Source: Bacteroidales bacterium UBA6340 (GTDB lineage Bacteria > Bacteroidota > Bacteroidia > Bacteroidales > Paludibacteraceae). Taken from it: a stretch of DNA of 19,684 nucleotides. This document shows, one piece after another, positions 6,977 to 14,058 of the stretch. The DNA lies in the NCBI GenBank assembly GCA_002440265.1, contig DJSG01000058.1:1-19684 (forward strand). The letters are read 5' to 3'. The notes under the pieces are model-generated. The model saw nothing but the letters and a program-made list of their open reading frames with translations, did no database searches and was not told where the DNA came from. The position numbers were made by a program, and so were the translations under genes. Every line of letters begins with the position of its first letter. The first letter of the stretch is position 1.

Positions 6977-7801
6977 ATGAAAAAAAATCTACTTTCTTTC
7001 GCACTGGCAGTCGTTGCCATTGCAGGCGCAAGCACACAGGCCTGCGCACAGACAGCACCTGCTGACGTACAAGCCGTTGACCTCGGTCTTCCGAGCGGGC
7101 TGAAATGGGCATCATGCAACGTAGGTGCCACCACGCCCGAAGGGTATGGCAACTACTACGCTTGGGGCGAGACCGCACCCAAAGAGGACTACTTGTGGGC
7201 AACCTACAAGTACGCCAATGGTAATTACAACAAACTCACCAAGTACTGCAACGATGCAAGTTACGGTAACAATGGTTTCACCGACAACAAGACGGTCTTG
7301 GAGCCCGAAGACGATGCCGCTATGGTCAACTGGGGCGAAGAATGGCGTATGCCCACCCATGCCGAATGGGCGGAGTTGCGCGAACAATGCACATGGACTT
7401 GGACAACGCAAAACGGTGTAAACGGCTACCAAGTATCAAGCAAGACCAACAGCAACTCTATCTTCCTCCCCGCCGCGGGGTATCGCAGCGGCACGTACCT
7501 CAGCAATGCCGTCTCCTACGGCTACTACTGGTCTTCGTCGCTCTACACGGGCAGCCCGCTCAACGCGTGGTACGTCTACTTCGATTCGGACGACGTGGGC
7601 AGTTACGACAACAACCGCGGCAACGGTCTCTCTGTCCGCCCCGTGCAAGTAAGTGGGATCGGTACAGGTATTGGCGACACGGCTGCTGACGTTGTTGCCA
7701 CCGATGCGCACAAGATTATCCGCAACGGACAAGTGCTGATTGAAAGAGGGGGAAAGGTATATACCATAACGGGACAAGAACTGACCACCCCCTCCAAATA
7801 G
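6977..7801 (+). CDS. Secreted single-module Fib_succ_major protein with candidate DGR variable region
   Basis: The 274-residue protein has a signal peptide (MKKNLLSFALAVVAIAGAST, cleavage near ACAQ at 22-25). One module A follows (about 30-225): VQAVDLGLPSGLKWASCNVG, EGYGNYYAWGE, DDAAMVNWGEEWRMPTHAEW, CTWTW, SNSIFLPAAGYRSG, GYYWSSSL and GLSVRPV. A short linker leads to the tail, which ends TGQELTTPSK instead of TGVEVK. The last codons (about 7786-7801) look like a deleted piece of the adjacent repeat element, which supplies the stop. About 100 bp (7269-7369) are identical to the next gene, while the block at 7477-7648 differs sharply. Expected to be exported and surface-exposed, with the variable block forming the binding face of a C-type-lectin-like fold. 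That last point is inference. Confidence 0.88.
   Translation: MKKNLLSFALAVVAIAGASTQACAQTAPADVQAVDLGLPSGLKWASCNVGATTPEGYGNYYAWGETAPKEDYLWATYKYANGNYNKLTKYCNDASYGNNGFTDNKTVLEPEDDAAMVNWGEEWRMPTHAEWAELREQCTWTWTTQNGVNGYQVSSKTNSNSIFLPAAGYRSGTYLSNAVSYGYYWSSSLYTGSPLNAWYVYFDSDDVGSYDNNRGNGLSVRPVQVSGIGTGIGDTAADVVATDAHKIIRNGQVLIERGGKVYTITGQELTTPSK
7477..7648 (+). other. Candidate DGR variable region 3 (WSSSL type)
   Basis: Variable codons between invariant ones read AGC, TAC, CTC, AGC, AAT, GTC, TCC, TAC, then TAC, ACG, GGC, AGC, CTC, AAC, TAC, TAC, GAT, GAC, GGC, AGT, TAC, GAC, AAC, AAC, GGC, AAC. All but ACG are NNY. Several remaining AAC/AAT codons could be unmutated template residues. This is the cleanest of the five regions. 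Confidence 0.72.
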
Positions 7802-7809
7802 AATGGGGA

Positions 7810-7978
7810 GACTCCCCCAACCCCCTCAGAGAGGGGGCTCAATAATATGAGTAATAAAAACAAATATAACTAATTAACTAATTAACTAATGTGTCCTCTC
7901 TGAAAGCCCCTCCTTTACGGGGTCCCCACAAGCCCGAACAGGGCGAAGTGGGGTGCTCTTGGAGGGGTTGGGGAGGTC
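7810..7978. mobile_element. Terminal-inverted-repeat element, copy 2, with a nested 44-bp hairpin insert
   Basis: The left arm (from 7810) reads GACTCCCCCAACCCCCTC. The right arm ends GGAGGGGTTGGGGAGGTC at 7978. The centre contains repeats of AACTAATT. The right arm is split at 7917-7960 by 44 bp that fold as CCCCAC/GTGGGG and GCCC/GGGC around a GAACA loop. The same insert occurs in the element inside the lipoprotein gene at about 18986-19028. The GGAATCTTTAC after this copy is also found after copy 4. Confidence 0.8.
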
Positions 7979-7993
7979 GGAATCTTTACTGAT

Positions 7994-8815
7994 ATGAACA
8001 AGCATCTACTTATCATGGCGTTGGCATCGGTGTTGCTGACGCTCGCGCAAGGCACAAAAGCCGAACAGACAGACACAGGTGTGTCTGCACCCGCTCACGT
8101 AGAGACTATTGACCTCGGGCTAAGCGTACTATGGGCATCGTGCAACCTCGGTGCCGAGTCACCCGAAAGATATGGCGATTATTATGCATGGGGCGAAGTG
8201 GCACCCCGTGGGTATTACGCGTGGCAAACTTATAAGTATGCCAATAACAGTACTTTCAAATTGACCAAGTATTGCACTTATAAGAATTATGGCGACAATG
8301 GTTTCACCGACAACAAGACGGTCTTGGAGCCCGAAGACGATGCCGCTATGGTCAACTGGGGCGAAGAATGGCGTATGCCCACCCATGCCGAATGGACAGA
8401 GTTGCGCGAACAATGCACATGGATTTGGACAACGCAAAACGATGTAAATGGTTACCGAGTAACAAGCAAAATAAACAGAAACTCTATCTTCCTCCCTGCG
8501 GCGGGGTATCGCGGCGGCGAGTACCTCCGTGATGACGGTTCCATCGGTTACTACTGGTCTTCTTCGCTCTACGATAACAGCCAGAGAGCATGGTATGTCT
8601 ATTTCAGGTCTGACCTCGTGATTGGAAGCGATCGCGATCGCACTTCCGGTCACTCTATCCGCCCTGTGAGAGCCGACAAAACAGGTACGGGCATTACCAC
8701 TCCGCAGCAGGACGATGCTTCCGCCACCGGAGTGCGCAAGGTGCTGCGCAACGGACAAGTGCTGATAGAGCGCAACGGCAAGACCTACACTCTCACGGGC
8801 GTAGAAATGAAGTAA
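7994..8815 (+). CDS. Secreted single-module Fib_succ_major protein with candidate DGR variable region
   Basis: The 273-residue protein has a signal peptide (MNKHLLIMALASVLLTLAQG) and one module A (about 36-226): IDLGLSVLWASCNLGAESPE, YGDYYAWGE, WGEEWRMPTHAEW, CTWIW, NSIFLPAAGYRGG, GYYWSSSLY, then HSIRPV. The canonical tail ends TLTGVEMK. About 100 bp (8295-8395) are identical to 7269-7369 of the preceding gene, which points to recent duplication or gene conversion. The terminal block is nonetheless strongly different. A repeat element (8821-8929) starts a few bases after the stop codon. The product is likely exported; its ligand is unknown. Confidence 0.88.
   Translation: MNKHLLIMALASVLLTLAQGTKAEQTDTGVSAPAHVETIDLGLSVLWASCNLGAESPERYGDYYAWGEVAPRGYYAWQTYKYANNSTFKLTKYCTYKNYGDNGFTDNKTVLEPEDDAAMVNWGEEWRMPTHAEWTELREQCTWIWTTQNDVNGYRVTSKINRNSIFLPAAGYRGGEYLRDDGSIGYYWSSSLYDNSQRAWYVYFRSDLVIGSDRDRTSGHSIRPVRADKTGTGITTPQQDDASATGVRKVLRNGQVLIERNGKTYTLTGVEMK
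8513..8668 (+). other. Candidate DGR variable region 4 (WSSSL type)
   Basis: Variable codons include GGC, TAC, CGT, GAT, GAC, TCC, ATC, then TAC, GAT, AAC, AGC, TAT, TAT, CTC, ATT, AGC, GAT, CGC, GAT, CGC, ACT and TCC. There are more non-NNY exceptions (GAG, CAG, AGA, AGG, GGA) than in the other regions. It may be an older diversified copy that has since drifted, or one with a slightly different template. Confidence 0.55.
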
Positions 8816-8820
8816 TAGAA

Positions 8821-8929
8821 TACCTCCACAACCCCTCCAGAGGAGGGGCTCAATAGAATGAGTAATAAAACAAAACTAACTAACGTGTCCTCTCCGATAG
8901 CCCCTCCTTTGGAGGGGTTGGGGAGGTCT
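8821..8929. mobile_element. Terminal-inverted-repeat element, copy 3
   Basis: The left arm, ACCTCCACAACCCCTCCAGA, is lightly mutated. The right arm, CCCCTCCTTTGGAGGGG followed by TTGGGGAGGTCTT, is intact. The AT-rich centre has AATAGAATGAGTAATAAAAC. It separates the genes ending at 8815 and starting at 8943, with the right arm placed just before the second start. Confidence 0.8.
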
Positions 8930-8942
8930 TAAATCAACCTAT

Positions 8943-10835
8943 ATGCTTACATCCTTTCTAGCATTGTGTACGGTGGTAATCGCTACGGCACAGACTACCG
9001 ACGCGACACCCCCTGCGGGGTCAATCAACGGCCGTTTCGCAGTATCACCGACACGGCAAGTCTATTTCTCGCAAGGCAACTTGCAGTACACCCAATCCAC
9101 CGCAATATGGTCGTTTGCAGAACAGCAATACGACTGTCTCGGGACTGCCAACACGACCACCGACGCCGAGGGCAACACCGTAGCAGCCGACAAGACGGAC
9201 CTCTTCGGCTGGAGCACCACGGACACAGACCTCGCGTGGGGTATTCCGTGCGCCAAGACGAATGACTACACAGGCACCGCCTTTGTGGACTGGGGCATAA
9301 ACGCCATCAGCAACGGCGGCAACCAACCCTATCAGTGGCGCACGCTCACACAAGACGAATGGAAGTATCTCTTCCGGCACAACCGCTGGACTGTCGCCGA
9401 GATAGACGGCACGGGTATGTTCGGCTGGGTACTTGTTCCCGACGGGGCAGTGCTACCGGAAGACCTCACTATGGAGTATCTGTCGGACGGCAACATGGCA
9501 GAGACCGAGGCGCAGAAGACCTACACCCCTGCGCAATACGCTATGAACAGGTACCTGCCGGAAGACTTCAAGCGTCTGCAAGCCGCCGGCGTGGTATTCC
9601 TGCCCTTTGCAGGATTGTGCGACGAGAAAGGCAATGTAACCAATGTGACCACTTGCGGCTACTACTGGTCGGCTACCCATGTTACCGCAGACTTGCCCGC
9701 TGCCTACAATATGGTATTCGGAGACAAGTCATCTATGGCTTTTCTCAGTTCTTTGAACATCAAGCACAGCGTCCGTTTGGTGCAGAACGTACCCACCGAG
9801 ACCGACCTGCAAGACGCACGGGAGGTCAAGATATATGAGTATTGCGACCACAACGGCACCCGGGACAGCATTGGCGTGCGTCCCAACGACATACAAGCCA
9901 TCGACCTCGGACTGAGCGTGCTATGGGCGTCGTGCAACGTAGGAGCCACACACCCCGAAGAGTACGGCAACTACTATGCGTGGGGCGAGGCGGAACCCAA
10001 GGAACGCTACGAGTGGACGAACTACAAGTATTCGGACGGGAACGACGAAGACTTCACCAAGTACACCAACCTGATGACGCCCGCCCACAAGCCTGACAAC
10101 AAGGTGCTGCTGGAAGCGGACGACGATGCAGCCACTGCCAACTGGGGCGGCACATGGCGTATGCCTACCCGCGAAGAGTGCTCGGAACTGCTCGAGAAAT
10201 GTACATGGGAACTGCAAACGGTGAACGGCACCGACGGCTACAAGGTGTCAAGCACCACCAACGGCAACAGTATATTCCTGCCTTTGGCGGGCTTCAAGAG
10301 CAATACGAGCAGTTTCATGACGGGGAAAGCGTTTACCTACCTGTCCGCTTCGCTCAATGAAGAAGACGTTGCAAGCGCATGGGGCATGGAATACTACGCT
10401 ACGCAGCCTGCCGTCGCTTCCTGTTCGCGCGACAGGGGACATTCAGTGCGCCCTGTATGTACCGCTACGCCCGAGGCGGAGCCGTGCTACACGCTCACCC
10501 TGCAAGCCGACGGCTGCGAGGCGGCAAACGTGGTAACCTGCCGCACCGGTATATACGTTAAAGCCACGGCACTGCCCCGCGACAAACACCGTTTCGTGCG
10601 CTGGTCGGACGGCAGTATAGACAATCCGCGCCTGCTGTTTATGGCGTACGATATGACGCTGACGGCAGAGTTCGCCGAGGACGAACACATGGCAGTGGAC
10701 AACACCACCCTGTCCCCCGCCCCCGAGGTGCGCAAGGTGCTCCGCAACGGACAAGTGCTGATAGAGAGAGGGGGAAAGACCTATACGATATTAGGTAGAG
10801 ACCTCCCCAACCCCTCCAAAGGAGGGGCTCAATAG
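8943..10835 (+). CDS. Secreted B-A-InlB-like three-domain paralogue
   Basis: A short signal peptide (MLTSFLALCTVVIATAQ) precedes module B (about 25-280: GRFAVSPTRQVYFSQGNLQY, LFGWSTTDTDLAWG, FVDWGINAI, GYYWSATH, HSVRLV). Module A follows (about 310-515: IDLGLSVLWASCNVGATHPE, YGNYYAWGE, WGGTWRMPTREEC, HSVRPV). Next comes a region of about 65 residues (YTLTLQADGC, RFVRWSDGSIDNPR, DMTLTAEF) matching the divergent InlB B-repeat type of beta domain. The last 11 codons plus the stop (from 10800) lie inside a repeat element, so the protein ends ILGRDLPNPSKGGAQ instead of LTGVEVK. Both terminal blocks contain Lys, Glu and Met and show no NNY pattern. Likely a surface protein with an extra stalk-like domain. 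Confidence 0.86.
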   Translation: MLTSFLALCTVVIATAQTTDATPPAGSINGRFAVSPTRQVYFSQGNLQYTQSTAIWSFAEQQYDCLGTANTTTDAEGNTVAADKTDLFGWSTTDTDLAWGIPCAKTNDYTGTAFVDWGINAISNGGNQPYQWRTLTQDEWKYLFRHNRWTVAEIDGTGMFGWVLVPDGAVLPEDLTMEYLSDGNMAETEAQKTYTPAQYAMNRYLPEDFKRLQAAGVVFLPFAGLCDEKGNVTNVTTCGYYWSATHVTADLPAAYNMVFGDKSSMAFLSSLNIKHSVRLVQNVPTETDLQDAREVKIYEYCDHNGTRDSIGVRPNDIQAIDLGLSVLWASCNVGATHPEEYGNYYAWGEAEPKERYEWTNYKYSDGNDEDFTKYTNLMTPAHKPDNKVLLEADDDAATANWGGTWRMPTREECSELLEKCTWELQTVNGTDGYKVSSTTNGNSIFLPLAGFKSNTSSFMTGKAFTYLSASLNEEDVASAWGMEYYATQPAVASCSRDRGHSVRPVCTATPEAEPCYTLTLQADGCEAANVVTCRTGIYVKATALPRDKHRFVRWSDGSIDNPRLLFMAYDMTLTAEFAEDEHMAVDNTTLSPAPEVRKVLRNGQVLIERGGKTYTILGRDLPNPSKGGAQ

Positions 10836-10922
10836 TCAATAGAATGAACAGTAAAACAAATATAACTAATTAACTAATGTGTCCTCTCTGATAGCCCCTC
10901 CTTTGGAGGGGTTGGGGAGGTC
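10800..10922. mobile_element. Terminal-inverted-repeat element, copy 4 (best preserved)
   Basis: The first 30 bp, beginning GACCTCCCCAACCCCTCC, are a perfect inverted copy of the last 30 bp, ending GGAGGGGTTGGGGAGGTC. Each arm carries its own 7-bp palindrome CCCCTCC-AAA-GGAGGGG. The centre is AT-rich (AATAGAATGAACAGTAAAAC, TAACTAATTAACTAATGTG). No internal gene is present. It overlaps the 3' end of the upstream gene and supplies its stop codon. Confidence 0.85.
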
Positions 10923-10937
10923 GGAATCTTTACAATT

Positions 10938-11972
10938 ATGAAAAAGAGTATTATTCTTTTTGCAGTGGCAATCGTTGCCATTGCAAGTGCGCAGGCACAA
11001 GTGCCTGCCAACGCTATCGCGGGCAAGTTTTCCGTAGCAGCAGACAAGCAAGTGTATTTCTCCAAGGGTAACTTGCAGTACACGCAATCCACCAGAACAT
11101 GGGTGTTTGCTGAACATCAGACAGACATCATTGGTGAGGCGAACTTAATCATTGCTGCCGCAGAGAGTGAGAACACCCTTGCTGACAAGATTGACCTCTT
11201 TGGCTGGAGCACCAACAACCCCATGACACCCTTTGGCGTAAGCATCTCCACTGTAAGGGACTACTATCGCGGTGACTTCGTGGACTGGGGCACCAACATC
11301 ATCAGCGGCGACGCTGCCAACACATGGCGCACCCTCGCTGCCAATGAATGGGAGTACCTGTTCCTCACCCGTACCAATGCCGACAAACTCTTTGCACTTG
11401 CCATAGTGGACGGCACCAATGGGCTCATCCTTTTGCCCGACGGTTGGACTACTCCCGACGGCGTTACCTTCACACCGAGCACCGATAAAGGTATGGTATT
11501 ATGGATGGAAAGTAATGGGCATAAATTATATGGGGACTCAACAACCAAAACCAACCATTATACAGACAATGTCTATACGGCAGCCGAATGGCAGAAGATG
11601 GAAACCACAGGGGCGGTGTTCCTGCCCGTCGCCGGTCATCGACAGGGAACAAGCCCTAACAGATTGGAAGCAGGGGAATATTGGTCAGCCACTCCTGTGA
11701 CAACAGGTGACTTTGCAGGAGAAATGGCAGGATACTGTGAATTCGCTCACTACGAAGATTTGGGAGCAGTTCTTGACCCCAATTATACGGGTTGGTCGTT
11801 CTGTAGTTGGGGACGTTCTGTCCGTCTCGTGAAGGACTATTCCGGAGTCAATACGGGCATAGTCAATCCGTCCGCAACGAATACAGAGGTACGCAAAATT
11901 ATCCGCAACGGACAAGTGCTGATAAAAAGAGGGGGAAAGACATATACTCTTATGGGCGTAGAGGTGGAGTAA
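10938..11972 (+). CDS. Secreted single-module (B) paralogue
   Basis: The 344-residue protein has a signal peptide (MKKSIILFAVAIVAIASAQA) and one module B (about 24-305): GKFSVAADKQVYFSKGNLQY, LFGWSTNNPMTPFG, FVDWGTNIISG, TWRTLAANEWEYLF, GLILLPDGWTTPDGV, GAVFLPVAGHRQG, EYWSATP and GRSVRLVKDYS. The tail is canonical (IIRNGQVLIKRGGKTYTLMG, then VEVE). The signal-peptide DNA is nearly identical to that of the next gene at 12021, which suggests duplication. The terminal block has Glu, Met, Lys and Gln and is not DGR-like. A preserved repeat element ends 15 bp before the start. The product is likely exported; its function is unknown. Confidence 0.87.
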   Translation: MKKSIILFAVAIVAIASAQAQVPANAIAGKFSVAADKQVYFSKGNLQYTQSTRTWVFAEHQTDIIGEANLIIAAAESENTLADKIDLFGWSTNNPMTPFGVSISTVRDYYRGDFVDWGTNIISGDAANTWRTLAANEWEYLFLTRTNADKLFALAIVDGTNGLILLPDGWTTPDGVTFTPSTDKGMVLWMESNGHKLYGDSTTKTNHYTDNVYTAAEWQKMETTGAVFLPVAGHRQGTSPNRLEAGEYWSATPVTTGDFAGEMAGYCEFAHYEDLGAVLDPNYTGWSFCSWGRSVRLVKDYSGVNTGIVNPSATNTEVRKIIRNGQVLIKRGGKTYTLMGVEVE

Positions 11973-12020
11973 ACAGAAATCAATTTACTAACAACCCAAT
12001 AAACTAATTAAACAAAAAAC

Positions 12021-13868
12021 ATGAAAAAGAGTATTATTCTTTTTGCACTGGCAATAGGTGCCATTGCAAGCGCAGAGGCGCAGGCGCCTCAAGACGCAGC
12101 CAAGGGCGTGTTCTCCGTCAGCGAGAGCAAGCAAGTGTATTTCTCGCAGGGTAACCTGTATTATCTCCGCAACCAGAAGGAGTGGTATTTCCACCCGGAG
12201 CAGTACGAGGTCTGCACCGTGACGGACTTTGCCACCGACAACGGGATAGACCTCTTCGGGTGGAGTGCCGACAACACCACGGCACCCTACGGCATCAGCA
12301 CATCGCAGAAAAACGCCGACTATGCGGGCGACTTCGTGGACTGGGGCACACTGCCTATCGGTGGCGAGGGTGCGCAAGCAGGAGTATGGCGCACACCCAC
12401 TGCCGACGAATGGACCTATCTGTTCAACCGCAAGCACAACGGAGCCTTCCTCTTCGGGCATGCCAAAGTGCATAACCGGATAGGTGTCGTGCTGCTTCCC
12501 GACGTATTCTCGCTGCCCGATGGGCTGACGTGGAACCCCGACCAAGCCCTGACAGAGGACGACTGGTCGAAGAATGTCTATGACCTCGACCAATGGCACA
12601 AGATGGAAGACGCAGGGGCGGTGTTCCTGCCCGTATATGGCTATCGCAGCGGCACACGGCTTATCAGCCCGACAGCAGGCAGCAGCATGAACTGGAAGTC
12701 CTACTATTGGTCATCCACATCGTCTGACCCCGAGAAAGCCGACGCATTCTGTGTGGCAGACGGCAAGACGGGATTGGTCAACGGTGATGCCCGCGTGGTA
12801 GGCAATTGCGTACGCCTGGTACAGGACATCGCACCCTCTGCCGACGTATGGGAGATGAGCGTGGACGAGGACTGCACACTGAACGGCAAGTCGCTGGGTA
12901 TCACCCCCATGCCCGACAACGTACAGGTGGTGGACCTCGGACTCAGCGTGGCGTGGGCGTCATACAACGTGGGTGCCTCACGCCCCGAAGAATACGGCAA
13001 TTACTACGCATGGGGCGAGGTGCTGACCAAGGAAGACTACAGTTGGGACACCTACCGCTACGCCAACGGCAAGGACAAACTCACCAAATACTGCAGCAAT
13101 GCCGCCCTTGGCAATGAGGGCTTTACCGACAGCAAGACCGTACTCGAACCCGCAGACGATGCCGCATACACCAACTGGGGCAGCGCATGGCGTATGCCGA
13201 CCAAGGCGGAGTGGGACGAACTGACGACGAACTGCACGTGGACAGCCGCCACACAGGATGGGGTGACCGGCTACAAGGTGGAGAGCGAGGATACAGGCGA
13301 GTCTATCTTCCTGCCCGCTGCGGGATGTTTCTTCGGCACAGATACTCAGTCTGTCAATGCAAATAACCACTATTGGTCATCCGAACTCAACACGGAGAAG
13401 CCATCAGCAGCATGGCTTCTCTACACGGAGGTTTCTGAGGATGGATTATATGTTGTTGCCAATGATACCCGTGAGCAGGGCATGTCTGTTCGTCCTGTAT
13501 GTGCTAACTCGGCACGCCCCAAGTCGTCGTATTGCACACTGACGGTGAATGCGGGAGAGTGCGGAAAGCCCAACCGGATGCGTTGCCACGCAGGGCAGCA
13601 GGTGCGCATCACGGCGGCATCGAGTTACAAGGAGCGTGTGTTTGTGCGCTGGTCGGACGGTAGTATAGACAACCCGCGCCTTGTTACTGTGATGGCAGAT
13701 ATGACGCTGACGGCAGAGTTCGGCGACAAAGGCACCGGCATCCTCTCGCCCTCTTCGGACGATGACAACACCTCTGCCACCACCGTGCGCAAGATTATCC
13801 GCAACGGGCAAGTGCTGATAGAGCGCAACGGCAAGACCTACACCCTCACCGGCGTGGAGGTGAAGTAA
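12021..13868 (+). CDS. Secreted B-A-InlB-like three-domain paralogue
   Basis: A signal peptide (MKKSIILFALAIGAIASAEA) precedes module B (about 28-270: GVFSVSESKQVYFSQGNLYY, GIDLFGWSADN, FVDWGTLPIG, SYYWSSTSSD, NCVRLVQ). Module A (about 300-500) has VVDLGLSVAWASYNVGASRP, EYGNYYAWGE, WGSAWRMPTKAEW and MSVRPV. An InlB B-repeat-like region follows (CTLTVNAGECG, FVRWSDGSIDNPR, DMTLTAEFG), then the canonical tail (IIRNGQVLIERNGKTYTLTG, then VEVK). It has the same layout as the gene at 8943-10835. The module A terminal block contains Lys, Glu and Met and lacks the NNY signature. It lies 48 bp downstream of the previous gene and could be co-transcribed with it. Confidence 0.87.
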   Translation: MKKSIILFALAIGAIASAEAQAPQDAAKGVFSVSESKQVYFSQGNLYYLRNQKEWYFHPEQYEVCTVTDFATDNGIDLFGWSADNTTAPYGISTSQKNADYAGDFVDWGTLPIGGEGAQAGVWRTPTADEWTYLFNRKHNGAFLFGHAKVHNRIGVVLLPDVFSLPDGLTWNPDQALTEDDWSKNVYDLDQWHKMEDAGAVFLPVYGYRSGTRLISPTAGSSMNWKSYYWSSTSSDPEKADAFCVADGKTGLVNGDARVVGNCVRLVQDIAPSADVWEMSVDEDCTLNGKSLGITPMPDNVQVVDLGLSVAWASYNVGASRPEEYGNYYAWGEVLTKEDYSWDTYRYANGKDKLTKYCSNAALGNEGFTDSKTVLEPADDAAYTNWGSAWRMPTKAEWDELTTNCTWTAATQDGVTGYKVESEDTGESIFLPAAGCFFGTDTQSVNANNHYWSSELNTEKPSAAWLLYTEVSEDGLYVVANDTREQGMSVRPVCANSARPKSSYCTLTVNAGECGKPNRMRCHAGQQVRITAASSYKERVFVRWSDGSIDNPRLVTVMADMTLTAEFGDKGTGILSPSSDDDNTSATTVRKIIRNGQVLIERNGKTYTLTGVEVK

Positions 13869-13891
13869 GCACAGCGGTGAAGCGATGTGGT

Positions 13892-13980
13892 ACTTGTGAA
13901 ACAGAACAAACATCTGCTGATTTTACTTGTGAAACGGAACAAATATCTCGCCATTTCACTTGTGAAATAAAACAAAATAG
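13892..13980 (+). repeat. 33-bp palindromic tandem array upstream of the second ATPase
   Basis: Units at 13892-13924, 13925-13957 and a partial unit at 13958-13980 each begin ACTTGTGAAA. With the preceding bases, the last unit forms the palindrome TTTCAC-TT-GTGAAA. The spacer (AACAAA(C/T)AT type) resembles that of the GTGTCC array at 2623, but the palindrome differs. The period is the same 33 bp. This array lies before the promoter, not after it. Confidence 0.8.
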
Positions 13981-13991
13981 TGTCGCCGCTA

Positions 13992-14022
13992 TTGCACAAC
14001 TCAAATAAAATCAGTACCTTTG
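13992..14022 (+). promoter_or_regulatory. Bacteroidota-type promoter of the second AAA/DUF4143 ATPase
   Basis: TTG (13992-13994) is separated by 20 bp from TACCTTTG (14015-14022), fitting the -33/-7 consensus. It lies 36 bp before the ATG at 14059 and 12 bp after the palindromic array. Confidence 0.75.
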
Positions 14023-14058
14023 CGGCACAAAAACAGGTGAGACAAACCACAGCAGTCT

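Noticed and set aside
12182..12483. Arg/His-rich plus-strand frames inside the paralogues
   Set aside because: They are out-of-frame readings of conserved domains and recur in each paralogue only because the DNA is conserved.
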